A stretch of 64,000 nt of DNA, taken from positions 1-64,000 of the forward strand of contig CAZMNW010000019.1 of assembly GCA_964567755.1 (NCBI GenBank), written 5' to 3'. The DNA is from DASRJW01 sp964567755 (lineage in GTDB: Bacteria; Krumholzibacteriota; Krumholzibacteriia; G020349025). This document shows, one piece after another, positions 54,864 through 62,369 of the stretch. The notes beneath the pieces were generated by a model. That model was not told the origin of the DNA. It worked only from the letters and a program-made list of their open reading frames with translations, and ran no database searches. Both the position numbers and the translations under genes were made by a program. Positions within the stretch are counted from its first letter, which is position 1. The number at the start of each line of letters is the position of its first letter.

Positions 54864-55028
54864 ATGGCCAACGCCAAGGATTTCGCGGTCGCGCGCAAGC
54901 ACCGGCACAAGCGTCGCGCCGCCAAGCAGAAGGTGCGGGATTTCCTGCGCACGAAGAGCGGCGACGCCTCCAAACTGTCGCAGTTGGCGCAAAAGATGTT
55001 GCAGCGGCGGCTGCGTCTGTCGCCATGA
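54864..55028 (+). CDS. small, very basic protein (54 residues)
   Basis: Not recognised. ATG 54864 has the near-perfect ribosome site AGGAGGAG at six bases, the strongest in the region. The product begins MANAKDFAVARKHRHKRR and is rich in Lys, Arg and Ala with predicted helices; about 18 of 54 residues are Lys, Arg or His. This is the size and charge of small ribosome- or nucleic-acid-binding proteins (inference only). It has its own promoter candidate and is convergent with the gene at 55072. Longer in-frame ATGs upstream overlap non-coding DNA. Confidence 0.7.
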   Translation: MANAKDFAVARKHRHKRRAAKQKVRDFLRTKSGDASKLSQLAQKMLQRRLRLSP

Positions 55029-55071
55029 TCCGCAGGTTCCCCCTCGCCACGAGTCGACGATTGCTGCGGCT

Positions 55072-56937
55072 TCATCGCACTCGGTCGAGACCACGTTGCG
55101 CTTCCTGGCGTAAGCCGATATCGGGCGCGTGGCGGAGCGCCAACGCGAAGTGCCTCTGAGCCGGATCGCGCCGCCCCATTGCTTCCAGCAATCGCGCCGT
55201 TTCCAAGTGCACGATGGAGTTGGTGGAATCCACCTGCGCCGCGCGCTGGTAATGCAGCAGCGCCTCCTCCCGGCGCCCCGTTTGCGCCAGCAGCCAGCCG
55301 ATGGCCATCGGCGGCTTCGGATTTCCAGGAACGAGGGCGGCCGCAGCCTGGTACGCCGTCATGGCGTCTTGAGGCCGGTGCTGCTTCTGCAACGCCGTCG
55401 CCAGTTGATAGTGGGCATCCGCATCTGCGGGGTCCGCTGTGACCGCGCGTTGCAAGGATTCGATCGCCCGCTCGAGATTCCCCTCTTTGTAATACGCCAT
55501 GCCCTCCAAGGATGCGGCATGCGGGCCCCGTGCGGCGCCAACGTCACCCCAGTCACCGAACGCCAGTACGGACGCACCGATGACGAGCGTGGCGACTTGC
55601 CATGGGCGAAGCGTCGATCGACGACGGATCATCGCCCCCACTTCGCCCAGGCCCAAGACGGCGAAACCGATCGCAGCCGGAGCCGCGTCGACACGATATC
55701 TCTCGCTGAAAAAAACCAGCACGGTGGAGACCAGGCCGCAGAACCAAAAAAGAACGGCGAGCCGGCCAGCACTGCCACGGCGCCAGGCCAGCACCAACCC
55801 CAAGAACAGCCAGGGTGCAAGCCAAGCGTAGCGCGGGGAAAGTCTCAGGATGGAGCTCTGGGCGCGGAAACCACGCACGTCGAGATTCCGATCCAGATCC
55901 TCGTGTCCGGTGTAGTGCAGCGCCTTGCGGCCCAAGGCCTCGACGAACGCCATCGGCTGCCTCTGCACCCATGCCTGCGCTTGGCGTGCGAAGTGCCGAT
56001 CCCATCGCGCCTGGCCGCGGCGCTCGCTCGGGGGAATGTCGCGCACCAGATCTTCCCAGGCGAGGCCGGGGCCGAGCAGCCAAGTCTGTTGCCAATTGGC
56101 GTTGTTGCCGAGGAAGAAATTGATGCCACCGTTGGCAGAAACGAGAACCCATTCCCCGCCGCGCACACGGTTGCGCCACACAACCGGCAAGAGGGTGAGG
56201 ATCGTGGCGAGTGCGACCACCAGAGCCGAGCGAACGCGCCTGCGATCAGCCGCGAGCCAGATCCACGCCACGATCACCCACAACAAGTAGGTCGGGCGAA
56301 CGAGAGCGAGCGACCCGAGCAGAATGCCCGCGAGCACTTCACGCCACGGCCAGTTTCGCCACGCAGCGGCCTCGCCTGCAACCGCGCCATTCCGCGCCGG
56401 CTGCGTCAGGAGCAGCAGCGATGCGATCGCCAGCGACAACCCGAGAGTCGTCGGCAGCGCCTGCACCTCGTAGTAGAGGAACGGGCCGTAGATCGCCGCC
56501 ACGGCGGCTGTTCCGAGCGCCACACGCTCGCCCGCGAATCGACGCATCCACAAGGCGAGGCCCACGACATTCAGCACGCCAAGGAGTTGGTTGAGGAAGA
56601 TCGCCGTGTCGACGCGGGGGCCCAACAGACGCATCGCCCACGCGAGCACGTGCGGATACAACGGCGGCTTGTAGTAGACGTCGCGGGGCTCCGTTCCGCC
56701 GCCCGCCAGTCGTGCCGCCCACTCGAGATTCTCTGCCGCGTCGATGAGCGGCACTCGGACCAGCACGTAATCGGCGAGTTCGGCGTCGAGCGCGACGCGC
56801 ACCACCACCGCGAGTCCCACGATCACCAGCAGCAGCGTGCGGAACCCGAACGTTGGGCGCGCCCGCCGCGGTCCACCGTTCGCGCTCTGCGAGCGTCCGT
56901 CGCGCCTCGACTCGCGTCGCATCTTGCCTCGTTTCAT
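55072..56937 (-). CDS. membrane glycosyltransferase-like protein with TPR repeats (1)
   Basis: A 621-residue protein: about ten transmembrane helices (residues 30-480), including the early DAAENLEWAARL loop with an acidic pair as in PMT/ArnT-type (GT-C) glycosyltransferases, then cytoplasmic or periplasmic TPR repeats (AYYKEGNLERAIESLQRAVTADP; DAHYQLATALQKQHRPQDAM; WLLAQTGRREEALLHYQRAAQVD). GT-C enzymes use lipid-linked sugars to modify proteins or lipids. ATG 56937 overlaps the preceding gene (ATGA). The substrate is unknown. Confidence 0.8.
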   Translation of the reverse strand: MKRGKMRRESRRDGRSQSANGGPRRARPTFGFRTLLLVIVGLAVVVRVALDAELADYVLVRVPLIDAAENLEWAARLAGGGTEPRDVYYKPPLYPHVLAWAMRLLGPRVDTAIFLNQLLGVLNVVGLALWMRRFAGERVALGTAAVAAIYGPFLYYEVQALPTTLGLSLAIASLLLLTQPARNGAVAGEAAAWRNWPWREVLAGILLGSLALVRPTYLLWVIVAWIWLAADRRRVRSALVVALATILTLLPVVWRNRVRGGEWVLVSANGGINFFLGNNANWQQTWLLGPGLAWEDLVRDIPPSERRGQARWDRHFARQAQAWVQRQPMAFVEALGRKALHYTGHEDLDRNLDVRGFRAQSSILRLSPRYAWLAPWLFLGLVLAWRRGSAGRLAVLFWFCGLVSTVLVFFSERYRVDAAPAAIGFAVLGLGEVGAMIRRRSTLRPWQVATLVIGASVLAFGDWGDVGAARGPHAASLEGMAYYKEGNLERAIESLQRAVTADPADADAHYQLATALQKQHRPQDAMTAYQAAAALVPGNPKPPMAIGWLLAQTGRREEALLHYQRAAQVDSTNSIVHLETARLLEAMGRRDPAQRHFALALRHAPDIGLRQEAQRGLDRVR

Positions 56938-59267
56938 CGACCTGGCTCGGCGCGGTTCTCATCGCCGCCGTCTTCACGATCTTGACCGGCAGTGCGGACC
57001 CGTCGCGCGGTCAAACGTTCCGGGACGATGCGGAGCTTCGTCCGCACCTGGATCTCGCAGAGCAAGGCGAGAGCCGCGCCATCGGCCGGATCCCGGCGTA
57101 GGATCTCCACCAGCACCGCGGCTGCGGCATCGTAACGCCGAACGCGGAACATCGCCGCGGCGAGTTCCATTCCGGCAGCCGAATCGAACTCGGGTTCCGG
57201 ACTCGTGGCGGAATCGCGCCCGGCGTGCCGGCGCGCGTCGAGGATTGCCACGATCGCGCTCGTGCGCGCCAGACGCCGCAGCGCCGCGAGATCGGCACCG
57301 AGCCCGGCGCGCGCCGCCACCGGTTCCAACGTGCGCGCGGCTTCCTCGAACTTGCCGAGCTGGGCCAGACCCACCGCGAGCGCACGCAGGGATTCCGCAT
57401 CGCGCGGACGCGCGGCGGCCGCACGCTGCAACCACGGCAGGGCCTTGTCGATCTCGCCATGCTCGGCCCACCACAAACCGAGCTCGAGCGCGTCGCGCCC
57501 GGACGCTGCGAGTTCGCCACCCGCGAAGCGACGCTCGAGACGCAAGCGCTGCATCGACGCTGCGAGCACGCGATCCGTCGGATGGCGATCCAAACCTCGG
57601 CGAATCCAAGCGTCGGCGGCAGCGAAATCCCCGCGCTCCAATGCCGTGAACGCGGCACTGTGGAAGACACGCGCTGCGCCACCCGTCGCGCGTGCCGCGC
57701 TGTCGTAAACTGCCGTGGCGCGACTCCCCTCGCCCTGGGCTTGCAGGGCTTCGGCCCATGCGATCTGCGCCTCGGCGTCCGTTGGCCGTTGTTGCGCCCG
57801 GTGTTCGAAGTCCTCGAGGCTCAAGTCGTAGAGTGCCCATGAAAAGCCCGCGTGCCCTGCGGGACGCATGGGTCGCAACCACGTGAACGGTGTGGGATCC
57901 TCACGCAGCAACTGGTGCAATGTGTTGGCATCCACCGCGAGTTTCCCGGTCCGTGCCGTTCTTGGGGATGGGTTCACCTCCCACGTTTCTCCTGTCCCGG
58001 CCGCATGCGCCAGGAAGCGTTCGAGACGGCTGTCGTCCTGCCCCCATGCCAGGTTCGAATCCAGGAGGAATCGGTGTCCGCCGGCGGGGCCGCCCCCCAA
58101 GACATTGAAATAGGCCAGATAATGCGGCACCGCCAGGCCGAAGCCCGCGGCCCACGCCAGCATCGACGCCACGACCGCGAACCGCGCCCAACGACCGCGC
58201 TGCCATGCCTGCACGATCCCGAGCGCTGCCAACAGGACGATCGCCGGCAGCATCGGCAGCACATGTCGGATGCCGATGTTCACGCGCACCAGCGAGACGA
58301 CGAGCAGCAAGAACAGGGATGGAACACAGAGGCAGGCACGATCCAGCCGCGACAATCGCCGCCAGCCGTAGACACCACCGAGAACAGCGAACCCGAGCAA
58401 GGGCAATGGCAGCTTGAACAGCAGCGTGGCGAGATAGTATTCGGGAAAGCCCGTGAGAGAACGACGTCCGGCCAAGTAGGCGAAGTGCCCTTCCTCACGA
58501 TGCGTGAGCTTCCCCGCCAGGGCCTGGAGCCAATGTTCCGGCAGTCCGTGACGCAGGCTGCCGAAGGCGTAGAAGACATGGGTCGCAAGCAGGAGCAGCA
58601 GCCCCGCGCCGGCGATGCATGCAGTTGCCCGCAACCATGCACGTCGTCCCCGCAGAACCACGAGCGCGGTCAACCAACAGGCCGGCAGCAGCAGCAGTCC
58701 AGTGAACTTCGTGCTCGCCGCGAGCGCCACGGCCGTAGCAAAGGTGAGCACCGCCGGCCATGCGTTGCCGGGGCGCGGCTCGCTCTGCTGTTCGAGGACT
58801 TCTCTCCAACGCCAAAGCGCCGCCCACCAGAAAAAGGTGAGCGGCAAGTCGAGCGTCGCCAAGTGACCATGCGCGAGCAGGTTCGGTTCGAGACAAAGAG
58901 CGAGCAATGCGGCACACGCGACGGGCGCTCCCCCGAGCCGCGCACCCCAGCGCGCCACCAATGCCGCGAGTGCGAGTGCCAGCAGCAACACCGGCAGACG
59001 CGCCAGCCACAAGTGGGTGTCCGCGGGGAAATGATAGTCGACGCGCAGCAGGCGGAGCGGCGCCGCCAGCAGCAATTGGCCGAGAGGCGGATTGTCGAGG
59101 CCGCCGGAAAAGCGCCCGCTGTCCCAGAACAGCCAACCACTGAGAATGTGCGGATGCTCGTCGGCAACGGACGCATCCCGGAGAAGCGCAGGCACGGCGA
59201 GGAGCGCGTAGAGCGCCAGCAACGCGCCGGCCACCCACCATCCACGGTGTCGTGCTGCGGTCTTCAC
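56934..59267 (-). CDS. membrane glycosyltransferase-like protein with TPR repeats (2)
   Basis: A 777-residue GT-C-like protein. Start GTG 59267 overlaps the moaE stop (GTGA). About nine helices in residues 5-430, with VADEHPHILSGWLFWDSGRFSGG as the acidic first loop (DEHPH is typical of PMT_2-type enzymes) and YHFPADTHLWLARLP. A loop of about 120 residues precedes C-terminal TPR-like repeats (AEAQIAWAEALQAQGEGS; TALERGDFAAADAWIRRGLDRHP; LRALAVGLAQLGKFEEAARTLEPV). Paralogous in layout but not close in sequence to the next gene. Presumably a pair acting on the same lipid-linked sugar (inference). Confidence 0.8.
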   Translation of the reverse strand: MKTAARHRGWWVAGALLALYALLAVPALLRDASVADEHPHILSGWLFWDSGRFSGGLDNPPLGQLLLAAPLRLLRVDYHFPADTHLWLARLPVLLLALALAALVARWGARLGGAPVACAALLALCLEPNLLAHGHLATLDLPLTFFWWAALWRWREVLEQQSEPRPGNAWPAVLTFATAVALAASTKFTGLLLLPACWLTALVVLRGRRAWLRATACIAGAGLLLLLATHVFYAFGSLRHGLPEHWLQALAGKLTHREEGHFAYLAGRRSLTGFPEYYLATLLFKLPLPLLGFAVLGGVYGWRRLSRLDRACLCVPSLFLLLVVSLVRVNIGIRHVLPMLPAIVLLAALGIVQAWQRGRWARFAVVASMLAWAAGFGLAVPHYLAYFNVLGGGPAGGHRFLLDSNLAWGQDDSRLERFLAHAAGTGETWEVNPSPRTARTGKLAVDANTLHQLLREDPTPFTWLRPMRPAGHAGFSWALYDLSLEDFEHRAQQRPTDAEAQIAWAEALQAQGEGSRATAVYDSAARATGGAARVFHSAAFTALERGDFAAADAWIRRGLDRHPTDRVLAASMQRLRLERRFAGGELAASGRDALELGLWWAEHGEIDKALPWLQRAAAARPRDAESLRALAVGLAQLGKFEEAARTLEPVAARAGLGADLAALRRLARTSAIVAILDARRHAGRDSATSPEPEFDSAAGMELAAAMFRVRRYDAAAAVLVEILRRDPADGAALALLCEIQVRTKLRIVPERLTARRVRTAGQDREDGGDENRAEPGR

Positions 59268-59692
59268 GAGCCTTCCTGCACCCAGACCTCGCCGTCCTCG
59301 AAGCGCTCCTTCTTCCAGATCGGCGCGTCCTGCTTCAACGCTTCGATGGCCTCTCGCAGCGCGTCGAACCCACCGGCGCGGTGCGGGCTCGCGACCAGGA
59401 TGGCGACACTCGCCTCGCCGACTTGCAGCCGGCCGAGACGATGGACGAGAATCACGCGCCGCAGCGACCAACGCGCCAGGATCTCACGGCCGATGCGTTG
59501 CAAGATTTTGTGCGCCATGGGCTCGTACGCAACGTAGTCGATGCCGAGCACGCGACGCCCTTGCTTGTGGTCGCGCACGGTGCCGACGAACACGAGCACG
59601 GCGCCGGCGCCAGGGTCACCGATCTCGGCGTGCAGCGCGGCGAGATCGATTGCCGCGTGCGTCATCGCCGCGCGCATCGCTCCGTTGGCCAT
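59264..59692 (-). CDS. moaE: molybdopterin synthase catalytic subunit MoaE
   Basis: About 142 residues. GAVLVFVGTVRDHKQG, YVAYEPMAHKIL and the substrate-binding Lys pair in KQDAPIWKKERF are diagnostic. With MoaD it adds two sulfurs to precursor Z to form molybdopterin. ATG 59692 is taken as the start to match family length; ATG 59677 and 59665 are alternatives. It follows moaD after 32 bases and its stop overlaps the glycosyltransferase start, so it is transcribed with two unrelated membrane genes. Confidence 0.92.
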   Translation of the reverse strand: MANGAMRAAMTHAAIDLAALHAEIGDPGAGAVLVFVGTVRDHKQGRRVLGIDYVAYEPMAHKILQRIGREILARWSLRRVILVHRLGRLQVGEASVAILVASPHRAGGFDALREAIEALKQDAPIWKKERFEDGEVWVQEGS

Positions 59693-59724
59693 TTCCAAGT
59701 GCCCCGTTTCCTGCTGCAAACGCC

Positions 59725-59970
59725 TCAACCACCGCTCACGGGTGGAATGAGCGCCAAACAATCGCCGTCTCGCAGCACGAGCTCGTGGGCGGCGAATTCT
59801 TCGTTCACGGCCAGACGCAGGCTCGACCCCAAGGCGCGTAGATTCGGATAGCGGCTGCCGAGCAGCTCGAGCGCATGCAGCACGGATGTGCCTTCGGGCA
59901 CCTCGAGCCTTGCGGCAGGTTGGCCCGCTGCATCGCGCGCGGCGGCGAAGAACAACACCTCGACCCACAT
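59725..59970 (-). CDS. moaD: molybdopterin synthase small subunit MoaD
   Basis: An 81-residue ubiquitin-like sulfur carrier. It begins with a beta-grasp strand (WVEVLFFAAARDAAG), has LRLAVNEEFAAHE and LRDGDCLALIPPVSGG, and ends in the Gly-Gly that is thiocarboxylated. ATG 59970 is at the edge of a divergent gap with NfeD. The pair probably serves the molybdenum enzyme at 62370; other moa, moe and mog genes are not in the window. Confidence 0.92.
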   Translation of the reverse strand: MWVEVLFFAAARDAAGQPAARLEVPEGTSVLHALELLGSRYPNLRALGSSLRLAVNEEFAAHELVLRDGDCLALIPPVSGG

Positions 59971-60000
59971 ACGCCGATCTTAGCACCCATCCGTAACTCC

Positions 60001-60029
60001 TTGACAGGGTTGAAATTTCTCGCATAGCC
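60001..60029 (+). promoter_or_regulatory. putative sigma-70 promoter of the nfeD gene
   Basis: A perfect -35 TTGACA at 60001-60006 with ATAGCC at 60024-60029 (17-base spacer) in the divergent moaD/nfeD gap. Predicted start about 60036; the ribosome site GAGGTG and ATG follow at 60040-60055. Confidence 0.55.
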
Positions 60030-60052
60030 TGCAGTTGTCGAGGTGATTGTGC

Positions 60053-61462
60053 ATGGCTCGTGTCCGGCATCGATCGCCGGTGGCCTCCCGCGTCCTCCGT
60101 GCATCGATCCGCGTTCTCGCCACGGTCGCTGCATGGCTCACGATTGCCGTTGCAGGCACCGCGACCCCTGCGTGGAGCTTCTCGCCGGTTCCCGTTGCAA
60201 GTGCCGCCGCCGATTCCGCCCCGCACGCGACTGCAGCGGGCAAAGTCATCGTCCTCACACTCGCGGATGCGATCGGCCCGGCCAGCGCCAAATTCCTCAT
60301 CCGCGGCATCGAGCACGCCGAGGAAGAGCGCGCCGCGTGCATCGTCATCCAGATCGACACACCGGGCGGGCTCGACACGTCGATGCGCGACATCGTCAAA
60401 CGCATCCTCGCCTCCGAGGTCCCCGTCGTGGTGTATGTGGCACCGAGCGGCTCGCGCGCCGCCTCCGCCGGCCTCTTCGTGCTGCTGGCCGCCCACGTGG
60501 CGGCGATGGCGCCCGGCACGAACACCGGGGCCGCACACCCGGTGCAGATGAGCGGCGGCGCCATGGATTCGCTCCTGTCGACCAAAGTCGAGAACGATGC
60601 GGCGAGCTTCATCCGGTCGCTGGCGCGGAAGCACAAACGCAACGCCGACTGGGCCGAGCGCGCCGTGCGCGCCAGCGTCTCGGCCTCGGATGACGAGGCC
60701 TTGGCGCTCGGCATCGTCGATGTCGTCGCGCCGAGCTTGCAGGCGCTCCTCGAACGTCTCGAAGGGCGCGAGGTCGAGCTGCTGTCGGGCCCGCGCACGT
60801 TGCACACACATGCCGCGCAGTTGGAAACCTTGACGATGGGTTGGCGCGACCGACTGCTTTCCGCCGTCGCCAACCCCAACATTGCATACTTGCTCCTCAT
60901 GCTCGGGAGCGCCGGCCTCATGATGGAGCTGTGGAACCCCGGCGCCATCTTGCCGGGTGTCGTCGGCGCGATCTCGATCCTCCTGGCTTTCTTCGCCTTG
61001 CAAGTGCTGCCGGTCAACTCGGTGGGATTGCTGCTCTTGCTGCTCGGCATCGTCCTGCTGCTGCTGGAGGTCAAGGTCACGAGTTACGGCGCGCTCACCA
61101 TCGGCGGGGTCGTGGCGCTCACGTTCGGATCCATCTTCCTGTTCGAATCGCGCGAGTCTTTCTACCGCGTTTCCTGGGCGGTGCTGGTGCCGACCGTGAT
61201 CGCCGCCACTTTCTTTTTCGTCTTCGTCGTCGGCAAGGGGCTGCGGGCGCAGAGACGCCACCCAAGGAGCGGCGCACAGGGAATGATCGGCCAGATCGGG
61301 ACTGCCGCCACGCCACTCGATCCCGAAGGCCGCGTGCACGTCCGGGGCGAGATCTGGAGCGCGCGCGCCGAGATTCCCGTCGCGGCTGGGACCCGCGTCG
61401 AGATCGTGGCGGTGGATGGACTGCGACTCGAGGTGCGGCCGCACGACACCGGCAGCACGTGA
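60053..61462 (+). CDS. NfeD-family membrane serine protease (ClpP-class)
   Basis: A 469-residue protein: signal/anchor segment (residues 20-45), ClpP-class protease domain with TPGGLDTSM and nucleophile Ser in SRAASAGLFVLLAAH, Lys in the following helix region, then four transmembrane helices (about 280-400) and a soluble OB-fold NfeD domain (GMIGQIGTA to VEIVAVDGLRLEVRP). Such long NfeD proteins cleave hydrophobic regions of SPFH partners. ATG 60053 is set by GAGGTG. Twenty-eight bases before the SPFH gene, the standard partner arrangement. Confidence 0.92.
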   Translation: MARVRHRSPVASRVLRASIRVLATVAAWLTIAVAGTATPAWSFSPVPVASAAADSAPHATAAGKVIVLTLADAIGPASAKFLIRGIEHAEEERAACIVIQIDTPGGLDTSMRDIVKRILASEVPVVVYVAPSGSRAASAGLFVLLAAHVAAMAPGTNTGAAHPVQMSGGAMDSLLSTKVENDAASFIRSLARKHKRNADWAERAVRASVSASDDEALALGIVDVVAPSLQALLERLEGREVELLSGPRTLHTHAAQLETLTMGWRDRLLSAVANPNIAYLLLMLGSAGLMMELWNPGAILPGVVGAISILLAFFALQVLPVNSVGLLLLLLGIVLLLLEVKVTSYGALTIGGVVALTFGSIFLFESRESFYRVSWAVLVPTVIAATFFFVFVVGKGLRAQRRHPRSGAQGMIGQIGTAATPLDPEGRVHVRGEIWSARAEIPVAAGTRVEIVAVDGLRLEVRPHDTGST

Positions 61463-61490
61463 GCGATCCCGTTTGATCGGAGGAACCGCG

Positions 61491-62249
61491 ATGTTGGGAC
61501 TGCCGTTCGGAATCATCGCCTTGCTGGTGATCATGATCTTGGCGAGCGCCATCCGCGTGCTGCGCGAGTACGAGCGTGCGGTCGTCTTCCGCCTCGGGCG
61601 TTTCGTCGGTGTGAAGGGACCGGGACTCTTCCTGCTCATCCCGATCATCGATCGCATGGTGAAAGTGAGCCTGCGCACGGTGGTGCTGGACGTACCGCCC
61701 CAGGACGTCATCACGCGCGACAACGTCTCGATGAAGGTGAACGCGGTGGTCTACTTCCGCGTCTTCGAACCCGACAAGGCCATCATGGAAGTGGAGAACT
61801 TCCTCTACGCCACTTCGCAGCTGTCGCAAACGACCTTGCGCAGCACCGTCGGCGCCGCGGAGTTGGACGATTTGCTCGCCGAGCGCGAAAAAATCAACAC
61901 CGCTTTGCAAGAAATCATCGACCGGCGCACCGATCCCTGGGGCATCAAGGTCATCGCCGTCGAGGTGAAGGACGTGGACCTTCCGAGCGAGATGAAGCGC
62001 GCCATGGCGCGCCAGGCCGAGGCCGAGCGCGAGCGGCGCGCCAAGGTCATCAACGCCGAGGGCGAGTTTCAGGCCGCCCAACGCCTGGCCGATGCGGCGG
62101 CCATCATCGGCGACCACCCGATGGCGCTGCAGCTGCGCTTCCTGCAAACGCTCACCGAGGTCGCCACCGAGCGCAACTCGACGACGATTTTCCCGGTGCC
62201 CATCGACCTGTTGACGCCCTTCATGCGCAAGGAAAAGAACCCGGGCTGA
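61491..62249 (+). CDS. SPFH/stomatin-family membrane protein (slipin)
   Basis: A 252-residue protein: one N-terminal hydrophobic helix, then the SPFH domain (YERAVVFRLGRFVGVKGPGLFLLIPIID; VPPQDVITRDNVSMKVNAVVYF; LRSTVGAAELDDLLAEREKIN), a coiled coil rich in Glu/Arg (MARQAEAERERRAKVINAEGEFQAAQ) and a short tail. SPFH proteins build ring-like microdomains in the inner membrane, with NfeD as partner. ATG 61491 has GGAGGAACC upstream. GC-rich neighbours and the pairing leave little doubt. Confidence 0.94.
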   Translation: MLGLPFGIIALLVIMILASAIRVLREYERAVVFRLGRFVGVKGPGLFLLIPIIDRMVKVSLRTVVLDVPPQDVITRDNVSMKVNAVVYFRVFEPDKAIMEVENFLYATSQLSQTTLRSTVGAAELDDLLAEREKINTALQEIIDRRTDPWGIKVIAVEVKDVDLPSEMKRAMARQAEAERERRAKVINAEGEFQAAQRLADAAAIIGDHPMALQLRFLQTLTEVATERNSTTIFPVPIDLLTPFMRKEKNPG

Positions 62250-62369
62250 GACGACCGTCCGTTCCCGCGCCGGGTCTAGCGGTGGTTGGACTGGTCCCGC
62301 GCGCGGCCCCGGGTTAGAATGACGTGTTGTGCCTGATGCCAGGCGCGCCGAGAAACTCGTGAGGCTCGA

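Noticed and set aside
55129..56985. A 618-codon plus-strand frame.
   Set aside because: Antisense to the glycosyltransferase/TPR gene, whose membrane helices and TPR repeats are clear.
58051..58072. GGTTCGAATCC, like a tRNA T-arm.
   Set aside because: It is inside the glycosyltransferase coding frame and no acceptor or anticodon stem can be drawn around it.
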